The notes beneath the pieces are model-generated. The model did not search any database and was not told where the DNA came from. It saw nothing but the letters and a program-made list of their open reading frames with translations. Below are positions 50,946 to 60,569 of a stretch of 64,000 bases of DNA, one piece after another. Source of the stretch: an uncultured bacterium (GTDB lineage Bacteria; Actinomycetota; Coriobacteriia; Coriobacteriales; Coriobacteriaceae); NCBI GenBank assembly GCA_905214425.1, contig CAJMLY010000005.1:1-64000 (forward strand), written 5' to 3'. How positions within the stretch are numbered: position 1 is the stretch's first letter; every line of letters begins with the position of its first letter. The translations under genes were made by a program, and so were the position numbers.

Positions 50946-53135
50946 TTAAATCAATTTGGTTGACTCCAGCTTTTCGATGATCCAGTCGTTGGCTTTGATG
51001 ACCGGGCGGCGGAAGACGACGCCCAGTGCCAGCGACGGAATCAGATAGCTCGCCAGAATGCCCAGCTCAATCCAGTACTCCATATGGTAGGCACCGGCCA
51101 TGGCGGCGTGCATGGCGTTGATGCCGTGAGTAAACGGCAGGAACGGATAGATCGCCTGGAACACGGGGCCGGTCATCTCGATGGGGAACGTGCCGCCCGA
51201 ACCGCCGACCTGCATGACCAGCAACACGACGGCGAGCGCCTTGCCGATATCGCCAAACGACACGGTGAGCGTGTAGACGATATTGGAGAACACGAGACTC
51301 GCGACCCAGCCCGCCAGCACAAACTGCAGCGGGTCGTCGCACTGGATGCCAAAGAACAGGATGTCGCCCGCGCACACGAGCGTTGCCTGCAGCAGGGCCA
51401 GACCGCCAAAGAACAGGTAGCGGCCCAGGTAGATCTCGTGCAGGCGCACGGGGATGAGCTCGTTGATGAGCTCATCGTCAACCGAGACCTTCATCATGGC
51501 CGCCAGCACGATCGAGCCGACCCATAGCGACAGAATCGTGTAGAACGGTGCCATGGCCGAACCGTAGTTACGAATCGGATAGACCGGCTTGCGATCGAGC
51601 GCGACGGGGCCGGAAAGCGACACGGCCAAACCCTCGGGGTCGTTGCCAATCATCGTCTTGATCGTGGCAAGGTCGTCCGACATCAGGGCGCCATCGAGCT
51701 CGTCCTTAAAGGCGCTGATCTTATCGGACGCTTCACCTAGCTGATCGGAAGCCTTGTTGACCAGCTTGGCGGCCTTGGAGAGGCCCTTCGCCAACGAGCC
51801 GGATGCGTCGGTCAGGCCGTCTACGGCGCTATCCAGATCGCCCGAGATGTCATCGAGCGAGTCCAGGATGCCCGAAACCGTCTTCTTGAGCTCCTTGGCC
51901 TTAACCGAGAACGTGGAATCGTAGTCGGACTTGGCGCCCGAAATGCCCGCCTTGGCATCGGCGATGGCCTGATCGACCTCGGCACGCGTGCTGTTGACCT
52001 CTGCCATGCTGTCAGAAAGGGACTTAGCAGTTGCCGTCAGGTCCTTGGCGTTGTTGCGATACTCCACCGCGATCCTGCCCAGCGATGTTGCCACAGATTT
52101 AAGGCTCTCCTGGAGCTTTTCGTCACTGACCTGCTCGGCAAAGCCGCGGAGCTGGTCGGCCGTGGCGTCGATATCGTCGGCACGTGTATTGAGCGCCGCC
52201 GCGGCATCGTTGAGCTGAGACACCGTAAGGTCGACATGCTGATTCGCGGCATCGAATGCCTTCGCAAGCTCGGCGGACACGTTGTCGAACGAGCCCGCGC
52301 TTCCGTCAATCGCGGCGTTGATGGCCTCGTTGGCGGCCTTCAGCGCTTCTTTGGAATCGCTCATGCCGCTCTTGGCATGCTCCATCAACTGCTTGGTCGA
52401 CTCATCGACCGTACCCGTCTGCTGGAGCATACCGCTCGCCGACGTCAACGAATCGGACGTAGAGCTCAAAATGCCCGCCAGCGACGAAGCATTAGCCTGA
52501 ACGTCTTGCAGGTCCCCAATCGAATCGCCAAGCGTCGAGGACAGGTTGGCGATAAAGTTGCTGACCTGGTCGGTGCTCATGTAATCGAGCAGGCTGGACA
52601 CCGTCTTAAGACCGATGCTCGTAATGGTCTCGGTAAAAGATTCGTTAACCTGGTTCTGAACGGCGCTCGAACCCTTCTCGGTCACGATCTGCGCGATGGC
52701 GTTGGCCTTCTGATTCTCGTAAAACTCGATATCGGCATGCTTAACGTCGGTCGAAAAGAGCGTCATCATATCGGCACTAAACGTCTTAGGGATAACGACA
52801 GCCGCATAGTATGCGCCCGATTTGACGCCCTCGATGGCCTTTTCTCGATCGTTGAGCACAACCCAGTCGAAGTTCTCGTTGCCGCGCAGGGTGGCGGTCA
52901 CGTTTTCGCCCACGTTGACCTCGACGGGGATCAGATCGCTCTCGTAACCCTCATCGGTGTTGACCACGGCGATCTTAAGATTGCCGGTGTTGCCGTACGG
53001 ATCCCAGCTGCCGGCGATGTTAAACCACGCGTACAGGCACGGTACGATAATGAGGCCCATCACGACAACCAAGCCGATTACGGAGCGAGACACGTTTTGG
53101 ACATCGCGCTTAAACAGATGCAGGATGTTCTTCAT
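50946..53135 (-). CDS. YhgE/Pip-domain membrane protein 1
   Basis: 729 residues. Membrane segment at 18-38 (YhgE-type start with FNIAGSWDPYGNT), a long extracytoplasmic coiled-coil region (about 100-500, rich in Ala, Ser, Asp), then five to six C-terminal membrane segments like ABC-2 permeases. Proteins of this family are phage receptors (Pip) or parts of type VII-like or lipid export systems. Its ATG directly follows the TAA of the other family member, so they are cotranscribed and perhaps coupled. Confidence 0.85.
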   Translation of the reverse strand: MKNILHLFKRDVQNVSRSVIGLVVVMGLIIVPCLYAWFNIAGSWDPYGNTGNLKIAVVNTDEGYESDLIPVEVNVGENVTATLRGNENFDWVVLNDREKAIEGVKSGAYYAAVVIPKTFSADMMTLFSTDVKHADIEFYENQKANAIAQIVTEKGSSAVQNQVNESFTETITSIGLKTVSSLLDYMSTDQVSNFIANLSSTLGDSIGDLQDVQANASSLAGILSSTSDSLTSASGMLQQTGTVDESTKQLMEHAKSGMSDSKEALKAANEAINAAIDGSAGSFDNVSAELAKAFDAANQHVDLTVSQLNDAAAALNTRADDIDATADQLRGFAEQVSDEKLQESLKSVATSLGRIAVEYRNNAKDLTATAKSLSDSMAEVNSTRAEVDQAIADAKAGISGAKSDYDSTFSVKAKELKKTVSGILDSLDDISGDLDSAVDGLTDASGSLAKGLSKAAKLVNKASDQLGEASDKISAFKDELDGALMSDDLATIKTMIGNDPEGLAVSLSGPVALDRKPVYPIRNYGSAMAPFYTILSLWVGSIVLAAMMKVSVDDELINELIPVRLHEIYLGRYLFFGGLALLQATLVCAGDILFFGIQCDDPLQFVLAGWVASLVFSNIVYTLTVSFGDIGKALAVVLLVMQVGGSGGTFPIEMTGPVFQAIYPFLPFTHGINAMHAAMAGAYHMEYWIELGILASYLIPSLALGVVFRRPVIKANDWIIEKLESTKLI

Positions 53136-55952
53136 TTATGCCTCACCTCCTTTGGAGTGCTTGCCGAGCGGGGCGTTCTTTTCATTCATCACAAACGTGT
53201 CATCCCCGTTCTCGGGCACATGGGCCGCATCGCGATGACCACATTGGTTGACAGCCTGAGTCTTGGGTTCAGACCCCCGCTCGCTCGCATTCAAGCCGAA
53301 CATGCGACGAGCGGCCGGAATGGCGGCCGTGTGCTCGCGCATCTCGCGGCGCAGGTCCTCATCCGAAAGCGCCGAGATGCGCATCTGGGTGTTGAGGCTC
53401 GAGCGGATGTACTCGATATTGATAAGCCAGCCGCAGATGGCAATAACCGAGATGATCCAAATGACAAGCAGGATGATCTTGCCGTTATTGTCGATATCGA
53501 GAACCGTCGACAGGACAAAGAGCAGGACCTGAACGCCCACCACGGCGGCAAAACCGCCCTTGATGTAGTACGGGTAGCGATGTTCAAAGGCGACCGCATG
53601 ATCGAGCAGTTCGCGACGGTACGAATCGGAATCGAGCATGACACGCATGGCCGTGCGCAGCGAGTAGCGCTGGCGCGGCAGGTCGTTGGACTCGCAGATC
53701 ATCATACCCGTCGTGGAAAGCTGTTTATCAAAGAGCAGGTTAAGGTTGAGCAGCAGCGGACGCAGCTGCAGACCGATAAAGAGCGCCACGATCAAGAACA
53801 CGCCCAGAATGCACAGGTTAAACAGGTAGTTAAACGAGTACATGCCGCCGACCGTCTCGCGCAGCAGATTGATGCCGTAGGTAAAGGGCAGCAGCGGGTG
53901 CAGCCACTGGAAGAAGCCGGGCATCATCTCGATGGGATACATGCCCGACGAACCCGGAATCTGCACGATGACGAGAATGACGCCGATTGCCTTGCCGATG
54001 TGCTTAAACGTAGTGGACAGCGCATAGATGATATTGACGTAGGTGAACGAGATGGCGATGCCGCCCAGCACGAACAGCAGCGGGTTGATGCACTGCACGC
54101 CAATCACCAGATCGCCTACCGTAACGATGGTGGCCTGGAGCGCGCCCAGGATCACCAGGAGCATCCAACGGCCGAAGTAGCCCTGGCGCGCCGTAAAGCT
54201 GCCAATGCCCTCGCGATCGACCTCGAGCTTGTAGATGGCGATGAGTACGTAACCGCCCACCCAAAGCGCCAGATTGGTGTAGAAGGGAGCGATGCCCGAG
54301 CCAAAGCTCTTGACCGGATAGATCGACTTGGACGTCAGCTCGACCGGAGAGGCCATGAAATCTGCCACGTCATTGACATCGACGCCCATAAGGTCGGCGA
54401 GCTCGCCCATAGACTCAGAGGTCTGCAGCGCCGCGATGTCATTGGCTGCGGTCGCAAGCTTGTCCTGGACCTTGGCAAGCGAGGAATCGGTCTGGGACAG
54501 CGTGGTCTTGGCCTGGCCGAGCGTAGCGTTAAGCTGCGAAAGCGTACCGCGCGCACTTGCAATAGTAGGCGTGAGGCCAGACACGATTCCCGTCAGATCA
54601 CCCGAGACGGCGGCAAATGAATCAAGCGCGCTCGAGGCCTTCGGCAGCGCGTTTTGACCCAGGTCCGTCTGGGCCTGGCCAAGGTTGGTCGCACCGGTCT
54701 GGATTGCGTTATTGATAGCGTCGCTGGCGCCCGAGACAGCCGCGGCGTCATTCGCCATGGCGCTCGACTGCGCAGACAGACCGTCCTTGATGCTCTGAAG
54801 CTTTTCATTCTGCTCGCGGAGCAAATCGATGGTCGATACAATGCGCGCGTCAATTTCCTTGGAACCTGTCGACGTGTCATTAACGAGAATTTCCAAGTGC
54901 CCGATAACGGCCTTATTGTGGTCGATCGTCGCTTGGAGAGACTCAAGCGAGTTGTCGATGCGGGTGGTCGTAGATGTGACCGCGCCCGTCAGCTTGCCAA
55001 TCGCAGCGTTCGCGGAGGCTGACGTCTTGGTGAGCGCAAGGCTGCCTTCCGAGAGTGCCTTGGAGAGCGAGGCGACAGAGTTGCCCGCCGTAGCGCGCGC
55101 CTCGCCCAGCAGGTCATTGCCCTGAGCGATTGCCTGCGTTAGAGAGGGCGTCTGACCCTGCAGGCCCGCCAACGCGGCATCAGCCGAGGCGATAGCGCCA
55201 CTCGTCTTATCGATGGCGGCATTCATGTCGCCAATCGAATCGCGCACCTCACCCAAGGTACCGGATGCCTCTGATACCGAACCAGCCAACGAATTCTGAG
55301 TCTGGGTTGCCTTGTCCTTTAAATCGACCCCGGCATCCTTGGCGATGCTGGCAACGGTCTCGCCCACTGTGGAGACAAATTCCGAGTTGATCTGCTCCTC
55401 GATGGTGCTTGCACCGGTGTCGGTAACCTTGGGCGCAATAGCACTCTTCTTCTCATTGACGTAGTACGTAAGCTTGGGCTGATGGTAGTTGCCGTCGAGC
55501 ATCGAGACCAGGTTATCCGAGAAGTTCTTAGGGATTACGATGGCCGCATAGTACTCACCGCTCTCGACGCCCTCCTTGGCGTCGGCCGCCGAATCGACGA
55601 AGGTCCAGCCCAGCTGATCGTTCTCCTTGAGCTGATCGACGACCTGGTCGCCCGCGTTGAGCTCGCCCACCAAGTCGTTTTGGGTGCCCCGATCGTTGTT
55701 GGCGATGGCAATCTTGATACCCTGGGTGTTTCCGTACGGATCCCAGTTAGCCACGATGTTGTACCAGGCATACAGCGAGGGAATGACGCACACGCCCAAA
55801 GTAACCACCAGGGCGACGGGGTTCACGAGCAATCGCTTGATGTCGCGCTTAAAGATCGCAAAGGAGACCTTTGCGTTGGATAGTTTGCTGCCGAGACTCA
55901 CGCTTGGACCATCCATCCTGTCGTTGAATCGAATCGTACTATCGACAACCAT
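53136..55952 (-). CDS. YhgE/Pip-domain membrane protein 2
   Basis: About 938 residues with the same layout as its neighbour (NWDPYGNT near the N-terminus, long coiled-coil ectodomain, C-terminal ABC-2-like membrane part PIEMMPGFFQWLHPLLPFT) plus an extra C-terminal region of about 200 residues with two more membrane segments. The start is uncertain: ATGs at 55952 and 55916 both lack good ribosome sites. Paired YhgE genes probably encode a heteromeric complex. Confidence 0.8.
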   Translation of the reverse strand: MVVDSTIRFNDRMDGPSVSLGSKLSNAKVSFAIFKRDIKRLLVNPVALVVTLGVCVIPSLYAWYNIVANWDPYGNTQGIKIAIANNDRGTQNDLVGELNAGDQVVDQLKENDQLGWTFVDSAADAKEGVESGEYYAAIVIPKNFSDNLVSMLDGNYHQPKLTYYVNEKKSAIAPKVTDTGASTIEEQINSEFVSTVGETVASIAKDAGVDLKDKATQTQNSLAGSVSEASGTLGEVRDSIGDMNAAIDKTSGAIASADAALAGLQGQTPSLTQAIAQGNDLLGEARATAGNSVASLSKALSEGSLALTKTSASANAAIGKLTGAVTSTTTRIDNSLESLQATIDHNKAVIGHLEILVNDTSTGSKEIDARIVSTIDLLREQNEKLQSIKDGLSAQSSAMANDAAAVSGASDAINNAIQTGATNLGQAQTDLGQNALPKASSALDSFAAVSGDLTGIVSGLTPTIASARGTLSQLNATLGQAKTTLSQTDSSLAKVQDKLATAANDIAALQTSESMGELADLMGVDVNDVADFMASPVELTSKSIYPVKSFGSGIAPFYTNLALWVGGYVLIAIYKLEVDREGIGSFTARQGYFGRWMLLVILGALQATIVTVGDLVIGVQCINPLLFVLGGIAISFTYVNIIYALSTTFKHIGKAIGVILVIVQIPGSSGMYPIEMMPGFFQWLHPLLPFTYGINLLRETVGGMYSFNYLFNLCILGVFLIVALFIGLQLRPLLLNLNLLFDKQLSTTGMMICESNDLPRQRYSLRTAMRVMLDSDSYRRELLDHAVAFEHRYPYYIKGGFAAVVGVQVLLFVLSTVLDIDNNGKIILLVIWIISVIAICGWLINIEYIRSSLNTQMRISALSDEDLRREMREHTAAIPAARRMFGLNASERGSEPKTQAVNQCGHRDAAHVPENGDDTFVMNEKNAPLGKHSKGGEA

Positions 55953-56101
55953 TGTACGTAGGCGCTTTAGCGTCTCAGAGCACAATGGTATTGAGTTTTG
56001 CGGGTAGCAATATACTACGAAGATGAGTTAGCGTACAGTTGTACAGTATCTTTAATTTCAGCAGGTCACAAAACCACAACCCGCACAAATTAGCAATTCA
56101 A

Positions 56102-56385
56102 ATAGTCATTGGGGACGTTCTTAAACGACTAGTCAAACAAGAACGTCCCCAATGACTACTTAGGACCACGGCAACGTCGATGTTTTGGCAATGCCAGCGA
56201 GCGGGCGCCAGAGCGAACAAATTGGCATGAAAAGAGGACGGCATAGACCTTCTGGTCATGCCGTCCTCTTTGAATGACAAGTTGTCGCTCTGGCGCCCGC
56301 GCAGCGTCGACTGGTCCGCCGTTCGTTAGAACGGCGGAACTGAGGGCAGCGTCGAGCCGTTACGCGGTTTGGTAAAACCGCGTAA
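56102..56385. repeat. Hairpin cluster downstream of htpG
   Basis: In order: a perfect 20-bp inverted repeat (TAGTCATTGGGGACG, 56102-56121 and 56138-56157); a nested hairpin (outer GCGGGCGCCAGAGCGA 56201-56216 with 56285-56300, inner AAAGAGGACGGCAT stem 56231-56249 with 56254-56271); a CCGCCGTTC/GAACGGCGG stem near 56317-56338; and GTTACGCGGTTT/AAAACCGCGTAAC at 56360-56385. The gap 55986-56393 has no gene. Confidence 0.7.
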
Positions 56386-56393
56386 CTACCTAA

Positions 56394-58418
56394 CTACATC
56401 AAGTTGCAGACAGCCGCTGCGAAGGCCACGGGGTCCTCGGGGAGGATGCCCTCGACCAGCAGAGCCTGGTCATAGAGCAGACCGGAGTACTGCTTGATCT
56501 TGTCGGCGTCGCCTGCCTTCTGGGCAGCGACAAGCTTGTCAAAGACCGGGTGCTTGGCGTTGAGCTCGAGCACGCGCTGGCTCTTGGGCATGCCGTCGGG
56601 CGCGCCCTCGGGCCCCTTCTGGAGCACCTTCTCCATCTCGAGCGAAAGCGGGCCCTCGGTGGTGATGCATGCGGGGGCATCGGTCAGGCGCGCGGAGACG
56701 GCAACTTTCTCGACCTTGTCACCGAGTGCCTCCTTCATAGCGCTAAAGAGGTCCTCGTTTTCCTTGGTGGCGTCCTCGGCCTCCTTCTTCTCGTCCTCGG
56801 TCGCCAGGTCAAGGTCACCGGTCGCGACGTTCTTGAGCTCCAGATGACGATCATCGACCTCGGGCTCGGCACCGTCGGCCACAGCCTTCTCGGCAGCCTC
56901 GCGGGCAGCATCGTCCTCGTAAATCTTGGGCATATCGGCGGCAACGTATTCACGCATAGCCTGGAACGTGAACTCATCCACATCCTGCGTCAGCAGCAGC
57001 ACGTCATAGCCGCGGTCGAGCACGCCCTTCACCACGGGCATCTTAGCCAAGCGCTCACGCGAGTCGCCGGCGGCGTAGTAGATGGCCTTCTGATCCTCGG
57101 GCATGCCCTTGGCATACTCGGCCAGGGTAATCATCTTCTGTTCCTTGGCAGACCAGAACAGCAACAGGTCGGCGAGCTCATCGGCCTTCATGCCATAGCT
57201 CGAGTAAATGCCGTACTTAAGACCGCGACCAAAGTTCTCAAAGAACTTCTCGTAGGCCTCGCGGTCGTTGTCACGCATATCCTCAAGGTCGGCGGTAATC
57301 TTCTTTTCCACACGCTTGGCGATAGCCTTGAGCTGACGGTTCTGCTGCAGTGTCTCGCGCGAGATGTTGAGCGACACGTCGGCGGAATCCACGACGCCGC
57401 GGACAAAGTTGTAGTAGTCGGGCAGCAGGTCGTCGCACTTCTCCATAATCAGCACGTTGGAGCTGTAGAGCGCCAGACCCTTCTCGTAGTCCTTGCTGTA
57501 CAGATCGAACGGCGCGCGGCCCGGCACAAACAGCAGGGCATCGTACTCGAGCGTACCCTCGGCGTGGAAGCTGATGGTGCGTGCCGGATCGTCAAAGTCG
57601 TGGAACGTAGACTTGTAGAACTCGTCATAGTCCTTCTGCTCGACATCGGAGCTGCGCTTCTTCCAGATCGGTGTCATGGAATTGACGGTCTCGAGCTCCT
57701 GGTAGTCCTCGTACTCGGGCGTGTAGTCATCGCCAGCATCCTCGGGCTTGGGCTTCTGGCGGCTCTTGGACACCATCATCTGGATCGGGTAACGCACATA
57801 GTTGCTGTACTGCTGAATCAGGCTCTTGAGGCCCCACTCGGTCAGGAAGCGATCGTAGGTCTCGGCCTCGCCGTCGGCATCGAGCTTCTCGTTCTCGCGC
57901 AGCGTCAGGATGACATCGGTACCGTGCTCGGCGCGCTCGCCGTTCTCGATGGTGTAGCCCTCAAGACCGTCGGATTCCCACACATGGGCGACATCCTCGC
58001 CATAGGCGCGGCTGACGACCTTCACATGGCTGGCGACCATAAAGGCCGAGTAGAAGCCCACGCCAAACTGGCCGATGATGTCGACATCCGAACCCTGCTG
58101 CTCGGCGTTCTCGGTCTTAAACTCCTCGGAGCCGGAATGAGCGATGGTGCCCAGATTGCGCTCGAGCTCCTCAGCGGTCATGCCAATGCCGTTATCCGAA
58201 ATCGTGATGGTGCGGGCGTCCTTATCAAAGGAGACGCGAATGGCCAGGTCGCCCTGGTCGATCTTAACGCTCGGGTCCTGCAGGCTCTTAAAGTTGAGCT
58301 TGTCGACGGCGTCGCTCGCGTTAGAGATAAGCTCGCGCAGGAAGATTTCCTTATTGGTGTAGATGGAGTTGATCATGAGGTCGAGCAGTTTTTTGCTCTC
58401 GGTCTTAAATTGACGCAT
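56394..58418 (-). CDS. htpG: Hsp90 chaperone
   Basis: 674 residues. N-terminal ATPase: ELISNASDAVDKL, DNGIGMTAEEL and GQFGVGFYSAFMV; middle domain and C-terminal dimerisation part follow. A bit longer than E. coli HtpG (624), with an acidic stretch (DEKKEAEDATKENEDL) in the C-terminal third. AAAGGAC precedes the ATG. Confidence 0.95.
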   Translation of the reverse strand: MRQFKTESKKLLDLMINSIYTNKEIFLRELISNASDAVDKLNFKSLQDPSVKIDQGDLAIRVSFDKDARTITISDNGIGMTAEELERNLGTIAHSGSEEFKTENAEQQGSDVDIIGQFGVGFYSAFMVASHVKVVSRAYGEDVAHVWESDGLEGYTIENGERAEHGTDVILTLRENEKLDADGEAETYDRFLTEWGLKSLIQQYSNYVRYPIQMMVSKSRQKPKPEDAGDDYTPEYEDYQELETVNSMTPIWKKRSSDVEQKDYDEFYKSTFHDFDDPARTISFHAEGTLEYDALLFVPGRAPFDLYSKDYEKGLALYSSNVLIMEKCDDLLPDYYNFVRGVVDSADVSLNISRETLQQNRQLKAIAKRVEKKITADLEDMRDNDREAYEKFFENFGRGLKYGIYSSYGMKADELADLLLFWSAKEQKMITLAEYAKGMPEDQKAIYYAAGDSRERLAKMPVVKGVLDRGYDVLLLTQDVDEFTFQAMREYVAADMPKIYEDDAAREAAEKAVADGAEPEVDDRHLELKNVATGDLDLATEDEKKEAEDATKENEDLFSAMKEALGDKVEKVAVSARLTDAPACITTEGPLSLEMEKVLQKGPEGAPDGMPKSQRVLELNAKHPVFDKLVAAQKAGDADKIKQYSGLLYDQALLVEGILPEDPVAFAAAVCNLM

Positions 58419-58555
58419 GTGCAGTCCTTTCGCGCTACCCCCGCCCGCAAAAACGGCCCGGTCGCCCGAGCCGCATCGCAGACCTGCTATGTTCAGACTT
58501 AGATTTTATAACCCATTAGCGCGCATATATACATACGGAATCGAAAAACTGTATG

Positions 58556-59122
58556 TCAGAGCGCTCTGATGCGCAAATTGCCAAGGAGTGTCCCAAACTG
58601 CCGGCAGGAAAGGAACGTCCCTATCTGCCATCTACGCGCTTGGCCATCCAAGCATGGGGGCTGGCCCTCGTCTTCGTAGTCCACCGGGGCAATCTGCGTG
58701 TAGCCCGCCTTGGCATAGAGCGGCAGCACGTATTCCTGAGCATGCAGCTTAATAAGCTTGGCGCCGGCATCACGCGCGCACGTATCACTGGCCTCGACAA
58801 TCTTGCTCGCCAAACCGCGACGGCGCATGCTCGGCAGCACGGCCACGCGCCCCATAATGTAGGTCTCCCCCGCCGCAACGCCTTCGTCCAAGTCGCACGC
58901 CGGCGACACCGGAGCCTCTGCATCAGCCGCGCGCTCAAGCTCTTCGGGAAACACGCGCGAGCAACCGGCGAGCTCGCCGTCTACATAGAGCGTCACATGA
59001 ATGCAGTCAGAAGCCTCATCGATCTGGTCGAACTCATTCTCGTAGCCCTGCTCGTCCATAAAAACGACGCGGCGCACCAACGCCGCGTCATCAAAGCATC
59101 CCGTCTTAAGTTGGATATCCAT
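58556..59122 (-). CDS. GNAT acetyltransferase with likely frameshifted C-terminus
   Basis: 188 residues as read. The GNAT core is normal: YIMGRVAVLPSMRRRGLASKIV (acetyl-CoA loop) and LHAQEYVLPLYAKAGY. After DYEDEGQP the frame continues as an atypical tail to 58556. If one base is removed from the five-C run (58656-58660) the reading gives QPHAWMAKRVDGR and stops at 58621, which matches the usual ending of this family. The tail is therefore probably a frameshift product. Start MDIQLKTG has AAAGGG. A substrate cannot be named. Confidence 0.72.
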   Translation of the reverse strand: MDIQLKTGCFDDAALVRRVVFMDEQGYENEFDQIDEASDCIHVTLYVDGELAGCSRVFPEELERAADAEAPVSPACDLDEGVAAGETYIMGRVAVLPSMRRRGLASKIVEASDTCARDAGAKLIKLHAQEYVLPLYAKAGYTQIAPVDYEDEGQPPCLDGQARRWQIGTFLSCRQFGTLLGNLRIRAL

Positions 59123-59161
59123 GGCTGCCCTTTCATTCAATGCGAACGTTAGGGACAGATA

Positions 59162-59812
59162 TTAGCGAAAATGAGCTCCGCGCACACTAAACTTCGCGCG
59201 AGCCTTCGCCAGGCAGTCGTAATGACCCACGTTATGGGCATCGCTCGCGATGAAGCTGTACAGGTTCTGATCGAACAGGCGCTGTGCCGGCTTTTTCTCG
59301 CGACCAAAGCGGCCGCCGGCAATAAAGTCCGCCGAAGCCTGCAGCTTGCAGCCCATATCGACCAGGCGCTCCGCCACGCTTACATCCTTTTGAACCGCAC
59401 GATAGCGCTCAGGATGAGCGATGATCACCTGGTAGCCACGGCACTGCAAATCGTAAATCGTGTTCTCGTACTCTCTAAACGCATACGCATCGGCATGCGT
59501 CGAAAGCTCAAGCAGGAACTCATTGGTTCCATCGAAATGCAAGTGCTCCGCGGCATCGATACCAAGCTCAACGAGCTTTCGATGGTTGACCTCGAAGCCC
59601 ATCTGGAGCGGAAAACCGTCAGCGTTATCGCGCAGCAGCTCAAAGGCATCCCACATCTTGTCGTAATCAAAAAAGGGATCACGACAGTGCGGGGTGCAAA
59701 CGATTCTGGTTACACCGGCCCGCTTGGCAGCCTCGAGCATCGCCAAGCTCTCATCGAGATCGGCGGCGCCGTCGTCTACACCCGGCAAGATATGGCAATG
59801 AATGTCACGCAT
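59162..59812 (-). CDS. CpsB/CapC-type tyrosine-protein phosphatase (PHP fold)
   Basis: 216 residues, PHP domain: MRDIHCHILPGVDDGA and HFD, AHPERY, ASDAHN metal-binding blocks. It removes phosphate from the CpsD-type tyrosine kinase tail and tunes capsule or exopolysaccharide assembly. Third in a cpsC-cpsD-cpsB unit, 17 bp after the kinase gene. Confidence 0.88.
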   Translation of the reverse strand: MRDIHCHILPGVDDGAADLDESLAMLEAAKRAGVTRIVCTPHCRDPFFDYDKMWDAFELLRDNADGFPLQMGFEVNHRKLVELGIDAAEHLHFDGTNEFLLELSTHADAYAFREYENTIYDLQCRGYQVIIAHPERYRAVQKDVSVAERLVDMGCKLQASADFIAGGRFGREKKPAQRLFDQNLYSFIASDAHNVGHYDCLAKARAKFSVRGAHFR

Positions 59813-59829
59813 AGGTCAGCCTTAATCAA

Positions 59830-60567
59830 CTAAACGTTTGCTCGGTTGGTGAAGATGCCCTTTTTGGAAGTCCCCTGATCGTCGGAGCCCTTCTTCACCT
59901 TCTTACCGTCCTTGGTGTAGTAGGAGTAGTAGTACTCGCTGGTCTCGGTCTCGCAGTAGTTCATAACGGTACCGATGAGCTTGACCTTCTCGGACTTCTT
60001 AAGCTGACCGATGGCGTTGAGCGCCTCCTCGCGCTTGGTGAAGTCCTCGCGCACCACGAACAGCGTGCCGTCGGTCAGGCTGGCAATCTCGGCAGCATCG
60101 ATGAAGGTGCCGACCGGGGGAGCATCAAAGATGACGTACTGGAACTTGGCGGACAGTGCCTTTACCAGCTTGGCAAAGCGGTGAGAGACGATGATGTCGG
60201 CAGGATTGGGAATATGCGGCTCAGCATCGAGGAAGTAGAAGTTCTTCTGACCCGTCTCGACAATTGCCTGGTCAATGGAGATCTGCTCGGAAAGGACCGC
60301 ATAAAGTCCGCCGCGCGAACGAACGCCGAGCATATCGGAAAGGGACCTGCGGCGCATATCGGCCTCGACCAGGAGCACGGACTTGCCGCTCGTGGCGATT
60401 GCCTGAGCAAGGTTGATGGAAACCGTAGACTTGCCCTCGTTGGGAATCGAGGAGGTAACGGTGATGGTGCGAATGGGGTCGTCCACGCTCGCAAAGCGGA
60501 TGTTGGCCAGAAGGGTCTTGGCGGCATTCTGTACAACGAGCTTATCGGTGTTCTTTGCCTTAGCCAT
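59830..60567 (-). CDS. CpsD/CapB-type BY-kinase
   Basis: 245 residues. Walker A in SSIPNEGKSTVSINLA, Walker A' VLLVEADMRR, Walker B VIFDAPPV; the C-terminal tail has a tyrosine cluster SEYYYSYYTK for autophosphorylation. It is separate from its membrane activator, the next gene upstream, as in Gram-positive systems. Two bases separate the genes. Confidence 0.9.
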   Translation of the reverse strand: MAKAKNTDKLVVQNAAKTLLANIRFASVDDPIRTITVTSSIPNEGKSTVSINLAQAIATSGKSVLLVEADMRRRSLSDMLGVRSRGGLYAVLSEQISIDQAIVETGQKNFYFLDAEPHIPNPADIIVSHRFAKLVKALSAKFQYVIFDAPPVGTFIDAAEIASLTDGTLFVVREDFTKREEALNAIGQLKKSEKVKLIGTVMNYCETETSEYYYSYYTKDGKKVKKGSDDQGTSKKGIFTNRANV

Positions 60568-60569
60568 GC

